Below are positions 36,027 to 44,784 of a stretch of 64,000 nucleotides of DNA, in pieces. Position 1 is the stretch's first letter. The number at the start of each line of letters is the position of its first letter. The translations under genes were made by a program, and so were the position numbers. This DNA comes from Massilia sp. Root133 (GTDB taxonomy: Bacteria; Pseudomonadota; Gammaproteobacteria; Burkholderiales; Burkholderiaceae_D), in assembly GCF_001426525.1 (NCBI RefSeq), contig NZ_LMEW01000032.1, positions 187,370 through 251,369 on the forward strand, written 5' to 3'. The notes beneath the pieces were generated by a model. The model had not been told where the DNA came from. It made no database searches and was given only the letters and a program-made list of their open reading frames with translations.

Positions 36027-37076
36027 GTGCGCCAATCCTGCGCCCTCACCGTATTGCTGCTTGCCAGCGGCACCAGCCTCGCCCAGACCAGCGTCAATCT
36101 CTACGGCATCGTCGACGTCGGCCTGCGCGCCGTCGACGGCCTGGCCGGCAGCACGACATCCGTCGCAAGCGGCGTGAACCAGACCAGCCGCTGGGGCCTG
36201 CGCGGCCAGGAAGATCTCGGCGGCGGCTGGAAGGCCGTGTTCCGGCTCGAAGGCGGCATCAGCGCCGACACCGGCACGCAGGCCAAGAGCGACCGCCTGT
36301 TCGACCGCCAGGCCTGGGCCGGCCTCGATTCCCCCTACGGCCAGCTCGCCCTCGGACGCCAGGCCAACCTGATCTCCGACGCGCTGGTCCCCGTCGACCC
36401 GCTCGGCAAGCGCGACGCGTCGTTCAACCCGAACATCAACGTGGCGGGCCTCTCGAACACGGCGTTCGGCACGCATGCGTTCGGGCGCCAGTATGGTCCG
36501 AGCGGCTACGCGGACAACTTCTACCGCCTGGACAACACGGTCAAGTACACGGCGACCGTGGGGCCGTGGCAGGCGCGCGCCGCGTATTCGGCGGGCGAAG
36601 TGGCCGGCGATGCGGGCGCCTCGAGCAGCCATGGCGTCGCTCTCGCGTACCAGCACCCGGACTGGGTCGTCTCCGGCGCGACGATGCAGTTCCGCAGCCG
36701 CGACGGCCTGCCGCTCGATGCGTGGAGCCTCGGCGCTGCCGTGCGGCTCGGCGCCTGGCAGGTGAAGGCCAACGCGGCGCGCAACGACGCGGACACCGGA
36801 CCGGCCAGGACCGTGCATCAGCGCGTGCTGTCCGCGGGCGTAAGCCGCCCGCTGGGGCGCGACCTGCTCGTGACGACCGCCTGGTACAGCGTGCGGCGCG
36901 AGGCCACCGGCTACGTCGACGACGGCTTCGACCGCGGCTTCCTGTTCGTCGAAAAGACGCTCGCGCCGCGCACCACGGCGTATGTGGAAGCCGACTACAC
37001 GGCCTGGCGCGGCGATGCCGCGTCGAAGGACCGCCACGGCACGGGCGTCACGCTCGGCCTCATGCAGAAATTCTGA
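36027..37076 (+). CDS. Gram-negative porin (Burkholderia/Neisseria type, porin_4)
   Basis: Outer-membrane general porin of 349 aa. Signal peptide at residues 1-19 (cut at LAQ), mature start 'TSVNLYGIVDVGLRAVDG', and 'SRWGLRGQEDLGGGWKAVF', both diagnostic of beta-proteobacterial trimeric porins with 16 strands. The C-terminal residue is Phe ('GLMQKF'), needed for barrel insertion. The start is a GTG with AAGGAG six bases ahead. It opens an operon with a binding protein and an MHS transporter, and so likely admits their substrate. Confidence 0.93.
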   Translation: MRQSCALTVLLLASGTSLAQTSVNLYGIVDVGLRAVDGLAGSTTSVASGVNQTSRWGLRGQEDLGGGWKAVFRLEGGISADTGTQAKSDRLFDRQAWAGLDSPYGQLALGRQANLISDALVPVDPLGKRDASFNPNINVAGLSNTAFGTHAFGRQYGPSGYADNFYRLDNTVKYTATVGPWQARAAYSAGEVAGDAGASSSHGVALAYQHPDWVVSGATMQFRSRDGLPLDAWSLGAAVRLGAWQVKANAARNDADTGPARTVHQRVLSAGVSRPLGRDLLVTTAWYSVRREATGYVDDGFDRGFLFVEKTLAPRTTAYVEADYTAWRGDAASKDRHGTGVTLGLMQKF

Positions 37077-37089
37077 CAAGGAGACCCTT

Positions 37090-37860
37090 ATGTACATCAA
37101 GACCACCCTGGCCGCCCTCGCCTTCGCCACCGCCGGCATCGCCCACGCCACCGACGTGCACGTCGTCAGCTCGGGCGGTTTCGCCCAGGCCTACAAGGAC
37201 TTGTCCGGGCCGTACGAGCGCGTGAGCGGCGACAAGCTCGTGTCCGAGTGGGGCCCGTCGATGGGCGCGACGAAGCACGCGATTCCCGCGCGCCTTGCGC
37301 GCGGCGAACATATCGATGTCGTCATCATGGTCGGCGACGCACTGGACAAGCTGATGACCGAAGGGAAGCTGGAACCGGGCAGCAAAGTCATCCTCGCCGA
37401 TTCCCCGATCGCGTGCGCCGTGCGCCATGGCGTGCCGAAGCCCGACATCGGCACCGTCGACGGCCTGCGCCAGGCCTTCCTGCATGCGTCGAAGGTGGCG
37501 TACTCGGACAGCGCGAGCGGCGAATACATCAAGCGCGAACTGCTGGATAAACTGGGCATCCAGCAGCAGATGCAGGGCAAGGCCGCGCAGATCCCGGCCA
37601 CGCCGGTGGGCGAGATCATCGCGCACGGCGAAGCCGATTTCGGCTGCCAGCAAAGGAGCGAGCTGAAACCCGTGCAGGGTATCGACATCGTCGGCGTGCT
37701 GCCGGCCGAGGTCCAGTTGAAGACGCAGTTCGCCGGCGCCATCGTGCGCGGCGCTCCCCACGCGGACGCGGGCCGCGCCCTGCTCCGCTTCCTCGCGGCC
37801 CCCGCGAACGCGCCCGCCATCGAGGCCACCGGACTCGAACCAGTCGCGGCCCGGCACTGA
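37090..37860 (+). CDS. Periplasmic substrate-binding protein, molybdate-binding (ModA)-like superfamily
   Basis: Protein of 256 aa with signal peptide at residues 1-20 (cut at AHA). '[21 protein letters not shown]' at the mature N-terminus (two blocks) and '[18 protein letters not shown]' are typical of ModA-like type 2 binding proteins, but these members often bind organic anions or unknown ligands rather than molybdate. There is no ABC permease or ATPase next to it; instead the following gene encodes an MFS symporter. AAGGAG precedes the ATG. A sensor or scavenging role in organic acid uptake is possible. Confidence 0.82.
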   Translation: MYIKTTLAALAFATAGIAHATDVHVVSSGGFAQAYKDLSGPYERVSGDKLVSEWGPSMGATKHAIPARLARGEHIDVVIMVGDALDKLMTEGKLEPGSKVILADSPIACAVRHGVPKPDIGTVDGLRQAFLHASKVAYSDSASGEYIKRELLDKLGIQQQMQGKAAQIPATPVGEIIAHGEADFGCQQRSELKPVQGIDIVGVLPAEVQLKTQFAGAIVRGAPHADAGRALLRFLAAPANAPAIEATGLEPVAARH

Positions 37861-37880
37861 ACCCACTCCGGAGACACATC

Positions 37881-39203
37881 ATGACCAGTCAAACCACCGT
37901 CGCGGCGCGCGCCGCGACAGCAGCACCCGCGCGCGGACCATCGAAGCTCGGCGCCGTCATCCGCGTCACGAGCGGGAATTTCATCGAGATGTACGATTTC
38001 TTCCTGTTCGGCTTCTACGCGAACCAGATCGCGGGCGCGTTCTTCCCGGCGACCAGCGAGTACGCCGCGCTGATGATGACGTTCGCCACGTTCGGCGCGG
38101 GCTTCTTCATGCGGCCGCTGGGCGCCATCTTCCTGGGCAGCTACGTCGACCGCATCGGCCGCCGCAAGGGTCTCGTGCTCACGCTCGGCATCATGGCATC
38201 GGGCACGGCGCTGATCGCGTTCGTGCCCGGCTACGCGACCATCGGCCTCATGGCGCCGCTGCTCGTGCTGGCCGGCCGCCTGCTGCAGGGCTTTTCGGCG
38301 GGCGTGGAACTGGGCGGCGTGTCCGTCTACCTGTCCGAGATGGCGACGCCGGGCAACAAGGGATACTACGTGAGCTGGCAGTCGGCCAGCCAGCAGGTGG
38401 CCGTCGTGTTCTCCGCGGCGCTGGGCTATGGCCTGAACCACCTGATGCCGAAGGAGGTCATCGCCGACTGGGGCTGGCGCATCCCGTTCTTCATCGGCTG
38501 CTCGATCATCCCCGTCGTCTTCTACATCCGCCGCTCGCTGCAGGAGACGCAGGCGTATCTCGCGCAGAAGTCGCACCCGACCTTCCCCCAGGTGATGCGC
38601 ACGCTGACCCTGAACTGGCCCATCGTGACGGCCGGCGCCATGCTGGTCGTGATGACGACCGTCGCGTTCTACCTGATCACCGTGTACACGCCCACGTTCG
38701 GCAAGAGCGTGCTGAAACTCTCCACCGAGGAGAGCCTGCTCGTGACGCTGTGCGTCGGCGTGTCGAACTTCATCTGGCTGCCCGTGATGGGCGCCCTGTC
38801 GGACCGCATCGGCCGCTGGCCCGTGATGGCCGTCTGCTCGGCGCTGGCCGCCGTGACGGCGTATCCGGCCTTGTCGTGGCTGATCGCGCATCCCAGCTTC
38901 GGCAATATGGTGATGATCGAGCTGTGGCTGTCGTTCCTGTACGGCAGCTACAACGGCGCCACCATCGTCGCGCTCACGGAAATCATCCCGATGCAGGTAC
39001 GCACGACCGGGTTCTCGCTCGCCTACAGCCTCGCGACCGCGCTGTTCGGCGGCATGACGCCGCTGTTCTCGACGTGGCTGATCGAAGCCACGGGCGACAA
39101 GGCCGCACCCGGCTGGTGGATGGCGGGGGCCGCCGCGATCAGCCTGTTCGCGACGTTCCTCGTCTACCGCGGCATTGTGAAGGAGCGCGTGGCCGTCAAT
39201 TGA
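37881..39203 (+). CDS. MHS-family MFS metabolite:H+ symporter (citrate/tricarballylate-like)
   Basis: Inner-membrane symporter of 440 aa with 12 helices. '[20 protein letters not shown]' in helix 1, '[21 protein letters not shown]' in helix 2 and loop, and '[20 protein letters not shown]' in helix 4 are the hallmarks of the metabolite:H+ symporter family, closest in style to citrate and tricarballylate carriers. It ends the porin operon and overlaps the convergent doxX gene by eight bases. Exact organic acid unknown. Confidence 0.9.
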   Translation: MTSQTTVAARAATAAPARGPSKLGAVIRVTSGNFIEMYDFFLFGFYANQIAGAFFPATSEYAALMMTFATFGAGFFMRPLGAIFLGSYVDRIGRRKGLVLTLGIMASGTALIAFVPGYATIGLMAPLLVLAGRLLQGFSAGVELGGVSVYLSEMATPGNKGYYVSWQSASQQVAVVFSAALGYGLNHLMPKEVIADWGWRIPFFIGCSIIPVVFYIRRSLQETQAYLAQKSHPTFPQVMRTLTLNWPIVTAGAMLVVMTTVAFYLITVYTPTFGKSVLKLSTEESLLVTLCVGVSNFIWLPVMGALSDRIGRWPVMAVCSALAAVTAYPALSWLIAHPSFGNMVMIELWLSFLYGSYNGATIVALTEIIPMQVRTTGFSLAYSLATALFGGMTPLFSTWLIEATGDKAAPGWWMAGAAAISLFATFLVYRGIVKERVAVN

Positions 39204-39603
39204 AGCGGCCGGCCGCGCCGCCGACGCTGTAGCGCCCCGCCCCGAGCAGGGCGATGGCGACGGCGACGCCGAGATACATGCCCTGCAGTTCGAGCGCCCA
39301 GCCGCCCGTGTCGCTCAGGGTGAAGAACTGGCTCGTGTGGACCAGCAGCAGCGCGACGATCATGTTCACGGCCACGACGAGCGCCGCGGCGCGCGTGAAC
39401 ACGCCGAACAGGATCAGCAGCGGCGCGATCACCTCGCCGATGTAAACGAGATAGGCCAGGGCGCCCGGCAGCCCCGCCTTGGCCAGCATGCCGCCGATGA
39501 AGCCGACGCCCCCGATCAGCTTCGACACGCCGTGAAACAGGATCAACACGGCCAGCACGGCGCGCAGGAGCAGCTTGCCGCCATCGTCCATCTGGTTTTG
39601 CAT
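39196..39603 (-). CDS. DoxX family membrane protein
   Basis: Four-helix inner-membrane protein of 135 aa. '[21 protein letters not shown]' and '[21 protein letters not shown]' match the DoxX/YphA family, whose members appear in redox or sulfur metabolism and stress settings without a firm function. AGGAGGGG precedes the ATG at 39603. It overlaps the end of the MHS gene tail to tail. Confidence 0.88.
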   Translation of the reverse strand: MQNQMDDGGKLLLRAVLAVLILFHGVSKLIGGVGFIGGMLAKAGLPGALAYLVYIGEVIAPLLILFGVFTRAAALVVAVNMIVALLLVHTSQFFTLSDTGGWALELQGMYLGVAVAIALLGAGRYSVGGAAGRFN

Positions 39604-39667
39604 ATCCCCTCCTGGAGTGAGCACGACTGTATACTCCCATGGTACGCCACCTGAAGAGAACCAGCCG

Positions 39668-40501
39668 TTGATTCCTGATCCAGACAAGAATGCCCGCGTG
39701 CGCGGCGTGACGTCGATCGCCGCCATGCGCGACGCCATCCGTGACGCATCACGCAAACTCCCGCCGCTGACCGCCGTCCCCCGTTTCCGGACGCTCGATC
39801 GCGCCGCCTTCCGCGCGCAGGCGGAACGCGGCCTGCCCTTCATGATCACGGGCCTCGTGGGCCGCTGGCCTTTGTGCGCCTTCACGCCGGCGGCATTGCG
39901 CGCAAGGTTCGGCGACGTGCCCGTGCGCGCCCGCGTGGGCGACTACATCGGCACGGCGTTCGCGCCGGACCGCGCGATGCGGGACCTGGCGATGGGCGAG
40001 TACCTGGATCTCGTCGCGGACTGGAAGGACGGCTTGCCGCCGTATGTCGGCAACCTGGAAATCAATGCGTTGAATGCGATGTGCCACTGGCCCGGCTACT
40101 TCGGCAAGATGGGTCCGCCCCGCTTCTGGCTCGGTCCCGCCGGCACGGTGACGCCGCTGCATTGCGACTACGACGACAATATCTTCGCGCAGATCTGGGG
40201 CACGAAAAGAATCTTCCTCGTTCCGCCCCACCACGACGAGTTCCTGTACGTGCGCGAAGCGAATCCGGTGCTGTTCGGGTCCCCGTTCGATCCGGAGCGG
40301 CCCGATTTCGATGCGTATCCGCTCGCGCGCCGGGCGGCGCCGGTCGAATGCATCGTCGAGCCCGGGGACATGCTGTATGTGCCCGCCGGCTGGTATCACC
40401 AGGTGCGGGCATTGACGTTCGCCTTGTCCGTCAACCGCTGGGCCAGGGCGATGCCGCTCGCGCTGAAGGACGTCCCTTCGCTGCGGCTGGCAGCGCCCTG
40501 A
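39668..40501 (+). CDS. JmjC/cupin-like protein (probable Fe(II)/2-oxoglutarate oxygenase)
   Basis: Cupin_8/FIH-like protein of about 277 aa. The iron ligands are H165 and D167 in 'LHCDYDDN' and H244 in 'GWYHQV'. 'PFMITGLVGRWP' near the N-terminus and 'GTKRIFLVPPHH' between the iron motifs are family features. The start is unclear: a TTG at 39668 and an ATG at 39725 are both in frame, neither with a strong ribosome binding site. It has no halogenase next to it, unlike its distant relative at 17796. Function unknown; protein hydroxylation is the family theme. Confidence 0.8.
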   Translation: MIPDPDKNARVRGVTSIAAMRDAIRDASRKLPPLTAVPRFRTLDRAAFRAQAERGLPFMITGLVGRWPLCAFTPAALRARFGDVPVRARVGDYIGTAFAPDRAMRDLAMGEYLDLVADWKDGLPPYVGNLEINALNAMCHWPGYFGKMGPPRFWLGPAGTVTPLHCDYDDNIFAQIWGTKRIFLVPPHHDEFLYVREANPVLFGSPFDPERPDFDAYPLARRAAPVECIVEPGDMLYVPAGWYHQVRALTFALSVNRWARAMPLALKDVPSLRLAAP

Positions 40502-40508
40502 GCGGCAT

Positions 40509-41201
40509 TTACGCCTTGTGCTTGCGGCGGCGCGCGGCGCCCAGCAGGCCCAGGCCGCCACAGATCAGCGCCAGGCTGGCCGGTTCCGGCACGTCCGTCG
40601 ACGGCGTCTTCGCGGTGTACGTGTAGGTGACCTTCGCGACGCCCGATGCGGCCGTGCTGAATTGCGTGAGCAGGTTGCCCGAACCGTTGCCGCTCGACGC
40701 GCCGACGGCGTTCAGGCCCAGGTTGATCGTGCCACCGCCCAGCGCCGAGAACAGGGCGAAATCGCTCGCGCTGCTGCTCACGAAGAAGTTCGCGCCCGAA
40801 GCCGATACCGAACCGGTCGAGCCGCCCGACGTGCCGTCGAAGTTGATGCTGCCGTCGAACGCGCTGAAATTGAAGGTCTGGCTGAACACCGGGTTCGTCA
40901 CGACCAGCGTGCTGTTGTCCGGACGGGTCAGGCCCAGCAGCGAGCCCAGCGACAGAGTCACGGTGGAGGCCGTCGCATCCAGGCTTTCGGCATTGCCGTT
41001 GCCCTGCACGACGCCGGACAGGTCGAAGCGGATCGAGGTCAGGTTACCGAGGCTGGTGTCGAATTTCGAAAACGACAAGGTATTCGACCAGTTGGTCGTG
41101 GCCAGGGCGATACTGTCGGAATAGCTGAGCGTGCTCGCTTGCGCGGATGCGAACGGGAGGAATGCGGCGGTTGCCGCCAGGGCTGCAAGTGTCTTTTTCA
41201 T
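40509..41201 (-). CDS. PEP-CTERM sorted extracellular protein
   Basis: Secreted protein of 230 aa with signal peptide at residues 1-22 and a C-terminal PEP-CTERM tail starting at residue 204: VPEPASLA, a hydrophobic stretch, then a basic end 'ARRRKHKA'. Such tails are recognised by exosortase in exopolysaccharide-forming bacteria. The body is rich in Ser, Gly, Asn and Thr and short beta strands, without Cys; it resembles the choice-of-anchor type surface proteins. A TATAAT element on the minus strand (41259-41254) in an AT-rich stretch probably belongs to its promoter. Confidence 0.88.
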   Translation of the reverse strand: MKKTLAALAATAAFLPFASAQASTLSYSDSIALATTNWSNTLSFSKFDTSLGNLTSIRFDLSGVVQGNGNAESLDATASTVTLSLGSLLGLTRPDNSTLVVTNPVFSQTFNFSAFDGSINFDGTSGGSTGSVSASGANFFVSSSASDFALFSALGGGTINLGLNAVGASSGNGSGNLLTQFSTAASGVAKVTYTYTAKTPSTDVPEPASLALICGGLGLLGAARRRKHKA

Positions 41202-41253
41202 GTGTCCTAGTTGAATTTCAATGTTTGGTTATTAACGGGTGATGCAGATTTCC

Positions 41254-41259
41254 ATTATA
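41254..41259 (-). promoter_or_regulatory. Probable -10 element of the PEP-CTERM gene
   Basis: Minus-strand TATAAT, 53 bases ahead of the start codon, in DNA unusually AT-rich for this genome (about 41205-41335). No good -35 element is visible at the normal distance. Confidence 0.45.
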
Positions 41260-41315
41260 ACCATAATAATGAACAAATTTCACTAGTGCATGTTTTCTTT
41301 TACACAATTTCAGTG

Positions 41316-42014
41316 TCAAGATTGCAATCTGTAGCCGACGGCGGTTTCGGTCAACAGGTGCCGCGGCTGTGCCGGATCGTCTTCCAGCTTCTGGCGCAGG
41401 TGTCCCATATAGATGCGCACGTAATGGCCATTGTCCGCGTTCGACGGCCCCCACACCTCGCGCAGGAGTTGCGGCGCCGTGACCACGCGGCCCAGGTTCG
41501 CGATCAGCACGGACAGCAGCTTGTACTCGGTCGGCGTCAGGTGCACGGGCTGGCCGTCGCGCTGGACGGTGCGCTTGTTCAGGTCCACCTCGACCCGGCC
41601 GAATACGATGCGTGCGGACGCGTCGCCGCCCGCCTTGTGCTGGCGGCGCAGCGCGGCGCGCACGCGTGCGAGCAGTTCGCCGATGCCGAAGGGCTTCGTC
41701 AGGTAGTCGTCCGCGCCGGCATCCAGCGCCGCGATCTTGTCCGCCTCGTCGATGCGCGCGGACAGCACGATGATCGGCACGGGGCTCCAGGTGCGCACGT
41801 CGCGGATCAGTTGCATGCCGTCGCCGTCGGGCAGGCCCAGGTCGAGGATGATGAGATCGGGCGTGCGGCTGCCGGCGTCGATGCGGCCGCGCTTCAGCGT
41901 CTCGGACTGGTGCACCTGCCAGCCCTCGCCTTCGAGGGCCATGCGGACGAACCGGCGGATCTGCGGTTCGTCCTCGACGATGAGAGCGACGGGTGCGGCG
42001 GACTCAATGCTCAT
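41316..42014 (-). CDS. kdpE: Response regulator KdpE
   Basis: OmpR-type response regulator of 232 aa. Receiver domain with acidic pocket 'VEDE', phosphorylated D58 in 'LIILDLGLPDGDG' and the conserved Lys in 'YLTKPFG'; C-terminal winged helix with 'LTPTEYKLLSVLIANLGRVV', which is strongly KdpE-like. The ATG at 42014 overlaps the end of kdpD by 11 bases, so they are made together. KdpE normally activates the high-affinity K+ pump genes kdpFABC, but none are in this window. Confidence 0.92.
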   Translation of the reverse strand: MSIESAAPVALIVEDEPQIRRFVRMALEGEGWQVHQSETLKRGRIDAGSRTPDLIILDLGLPDGDGMQLIRDVRTWSPVPIIVLSARIDEADKIAALDAGADDYLTKPFGIGELLARVRAALRRQHKAGGDASARIVFGRVEVDLNKRTVQRDGQPVHLTPTEYKLLSVLIANLGRVVTAPQLLREVWGPSNADNGHYVRIYMGHLRQKLEDDPAQPRHLLTETAVGYRLQS

Positions 42015-43977
42015 GCTGGTCGGTGAAATGGTGATGGTGTTCGGGGTCCGGCAGCGGAGGCGGCTCGCCCAGCGGCAGGCGCAGTTCGAAGCAGGCGCCG
42101 CTGGCCGGCAGGTTGAACGCACGCATGCGGCCGCCGTGGGCCTCGACGATGGCGCGGCAGATCGCCAGGCCGAGGCCGACGCCGGAAATGGATGACTCCT
42201 GCCGGCCGCGCACGAATTTCTCGAACAGCGCGTCCGCGCGGCCCGCCGGCAGGCCCGGGCCGTCGTCGCACACGGCGACGACCAGCATGCCCTCTTCCGC
42301 GCGCGCCGCGATCGTCACGTGCGCGTCCGGCGGCGTGTACTTGCCGGCGTTTTCCAGCAGGTTGCACAGCACGCGCTCGAGCAGCGCCGCGTCGAAACGC
42401 ACGAGCGGCAGGCCGCGCGGGATGTGCGTGTCGACGGATCGTCCGCCCAGCTGCCAGCGGCAGGCCCGCAGCGCGCTGCCGATCGTCTCCTCGACCAGTT
42501 GCCACTCCAGGTTGAGCTTCACGCCGCCGCTCTGGATGCGCGCCATGTCGAGCAGGTTCGCGACGAGGGTGCTCATGCGCCGGGCCTCGTCGCGCAACGC
42601 GTTCGCCAGTTCCATCTGCGCGGCGGCCAGCGCCGGGCGCGACAGCGTCAGCGATTCGGACAGGCCGACGAGGCTCGTGAGCGGCGTACGCAGATCGTGC
42701 GACAGCGCGGCCAGCAGCGAGTTGCGCAGGCGCTCGCCCTCCATGCGCACGACGGCGTCCTGGGCCACGTCCACGTAGTGCACGCGCTCGAGGGCGATGG
42801 CGGCCAGCGCCGCGAAGGCGTCCAGCAGTTCGCGCCGTTCCGGCACGAGCAGCGCGGCGACGTCGGGCACGCGCACCGCGAGCACGCCGCGCGAGCGCAT
42901 CGGCGCCAGCAGCGGCAGGTACAGGTAAGGATTGCTGGGCAGCGTGGGCGTCCCGGCGCCGGCCGGCGCGCCATGGTCAAACGCCCACTGCGCGGCCGCC
43001 ATGTCCAGCACGCTGAGTACCGGCGCGCGTTCTTCGCTGGCCGGGTCCGCGACCGGCCAGCGCAGGCGGCCCGCATCGTCCGGCAACAGGATCGCGGCGC
43101 GGGCGTCGAAGGTGCGCGCGAGGAAGCGGCGGGTGATCTCGAACACCTGCTCCGTCTGCAGCGCGACGGACAGCGCCCGCGCGAATTCGTACAGCGCGCG
43201 GGTGCGGGCCTCGCGTTCGGTCGCGCTTTCCGCCTGCTCGCGCAGGTCGGACGTCAGGCGCGCCGTGATCCAGCCGACGGCCAGCATCACGGCCAGCGCG
43301 ACGGCGTACTTGAATTCGCTGACGTCGTACTGGCGGCGCGGCGCGGCGATCACGAGCGAGCAAAAGCCGACCAGGGTCGCGAGGATCGCGGGGCCGCGCC
43401 CGAGGCGGATCGCGACCAGCACCACCGTCAGCAGGAACAGCATGGCGACGTTGGCCACGTCCAGCAGCGGCAGCAACGGCAGCGCGACGCCGGCGGTGGC
43501 CAGGCTCGCGCCGGTGGCAGCCAGGTAGGGGCGCGGGGCGGGTCTGGCGCGCGCCCGCGGTCCGGCGACGCCGGGCGTCGACGGCGCGGCGACGTCGACC
43601 AGGTCCAGTTCGGGCGCGGCCTGCACCAGGCGACGGGCGAACGGCACATGCCACCACGCCGGCCCGTGTTCGCGCGCCAGCACGGCCGTCGTGCAGCCGT
43701 GGCGGCGGGCGTAAGCCGCGGCGACGGCAGGCGCGTCGCGGCCTTCCAGCACGGCCGTGACGGCGCCCCGGGCATGGGCCTGGCGCAGCAGCTCCAGGGT
43801 GCGCAGGCGGGCCGCTTCGCCGCGGCGGCGCGTGTGCGCGTTCTCGACGAGGATGGCGTGCCACGGCACGTCGCAGAGGGCCGCGCGCCGCGCCGCCGCC
43901 GCGACCGCGGCCTCGTCGCCGGCGTCGGCGCGCAACACGGCCAGCACCGTGCCTGTCTTCGATTCGGAACTCTGCAT
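42004..43977 (-). CDS. kdpD: KdpD-like sensor histidine kinase lacking the N-terminal sensor domain
   Basis: Membrane histidine kinase of about 657 aa. In order: a UspA-like domain (about 10-150), a hydrophobic block with four closely spaced helices (about 155-245), a GAF-like region (about 260-410), the HisKA box with H427 in 'LSHDLRTPLTSL', and the HATPase with 'NLLENAGKYTPPDAHV' and 'GVGLGLAICRAI'. Normal KdpD has roughly 900 residues and begins with a Walker-type KdpD domain; that part is missing, and the upstream DNA is taken by wrbA on the same strand. The His-rich tail 'PEHHHHFTDQHEH' is unusual. The start (43977 or 44013) is uncertain. Confidence 0.88.
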   Translation of the reverse strand: MQSSESKTGTVLAVLRADAGDEAAVAAAARRAALCDVPWHAILVENAHTRRRGEAARLRTLELLRQAHARGAVTAVLEGRDAPAVAAAYARRHGCTTAVLAREHGPAWWHVPFARRLVQAAPELDLVDVAAPSTPGVAGPRARARPAPRPYLAATGASLATAGVALPLLPLLDVANVAMLFLLTVVLVAIRLGRGPAILATLVGFCSLVIAAPRRQYDVSEFKYAVALAVMLAVGWITARLTSDLREQAESATEREARTRALYEFARALSVALQTEQVFEITRRFLARTFDARAAILLPDDAGRLRWPVADPASEERAPVLSVLDMAAAQWAFDHGAPAGAGTPTLPSNPYLYLPLLAPMRSRGVLAVRVPDVAALLVPERRELLDAFAALAAIALERVHYVDVAQDAVVRMEGERLRNSLLAALSHDLRTPLTSLVGLSESLTLSRPALAAAQMELANALRDEARRMSTLVANLLDMARIQSGGVKLNLEWQLVEETIGSALRACRWQLGGRSVDTHIPRGLPLVRFDAALLERVLCNLLENAGKYTPPDAHVTIAARAEEGMLVVAVCDDGPGLPAGRADALFEKFVRGRQESSISGVGLGLAICRAIVEAHGGRMRAFNLPASGACFELRLPLGEPPPLPDPEHHHHFTDQHEH

Positions 43978-44049
43978 GCGAGGATGGTAAGCGATCGCCC
44001 GTAAACGCGGCATAAATTTTGCCGCCCGCCCCTCGCCGATAACGGTGGG

Positions 44050-44649
44050 TCAGCCGAACAGCTTGAGCGCCGTCTGCGCCACCAGCCCGCCCTGGTGCCG
44101 CGCGCCATCAAGCTCGTTGGCGCTCGGCTGGCGCTGCCCCTGGCCGCCCGCGATCGTGCTGGCGCCGTACGGGCTGCAGCCGGTGATCTCGTCCAGCGTC
44201 ATCTGGCCCGCGAAGCTGTACGGCAGGCCGACGACCACCATCCCCAGGTGCAGCAGGTTCGTGATGATCGAGAACTGCGTCGTCTCCTGGCCGCCGTGCT
44301 GGGTCGCGGACGACGTGAACGCGGCGCCGACCTTGCCGTTCAGCGCGCCCCTGGCCCACAGACCGCCCGTCTGGTCGAGGAACGCGGCCATCTGCGACGG
44401 CATGCGGCCGTAGCGCGTGGGCGCGCCGATCACGATGGCGTCGTAGTCGGGCAGTTCGTTCACGGTCGCGATCGGCGCCGGCTGGTCCAGTTTGAAATGG
44501 CCGTTGCGGGCGACGTCGTCCGGCACCGTCTCGGGCACGCGCTTGACGTCCACGGTCGCTCCCGCCGCGCGCGCGCCTTCCGCCAGCGCGTTCGCCATCT
44601 GTTCGATGTGTCCATACGTCGAGTAATACAGCACCAGTACCTTCGCCAT
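44050..44649 (-). CDS. wrbA: NAD(P)H:quinone oxidoreductase WrbA
   Basis: FMN-binding flavodoxin-like enzyme of 199 aa, the family's usual size. FMN phosphate loop '[14 protein letters not shown]' near residue 8, '[22 protein letters not shown]' around residue 75 (read in two parts) and '[12 protein letters not shown]' are all characteristic. It reduces quinones by two electrons and guards against redox cycling. It lies on the same strand as kdpDE but with a 73-base gap and no evident link. GGAACGGCT precedes the ATG. Confidence 0.95.
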   Translation of the reverse strand: MAKVLVLYYSTYGHIEQMANALAEGARAAGATVDVKRVPETVPDDVARNGHFKLDQPAPIATVNELPDYDAIVIGAPTRYGRMPSQMAAFLDQTGGLWARGALNGKVGAAFTSSATQHGGQETTQFSIITNLLHLGMVVVGLPYSFAGQMTLDEITGCSPYGASTIAGGQGQRQPSANELDGARHQGGLVAQTALKLFG

Positions 44650-44784
44650 AGCCGTTCCTTTCCGTCATCCCGGCGCCACCGGCGGCGCCCTGCCCTCGCT
44701 TGCCCGTTCGGCAACGATCCACACATGCTACTCCATCGTCGACTCTTCCGGCGTCTGTCTTAATGCAAGTACAATGGCGGCCTG

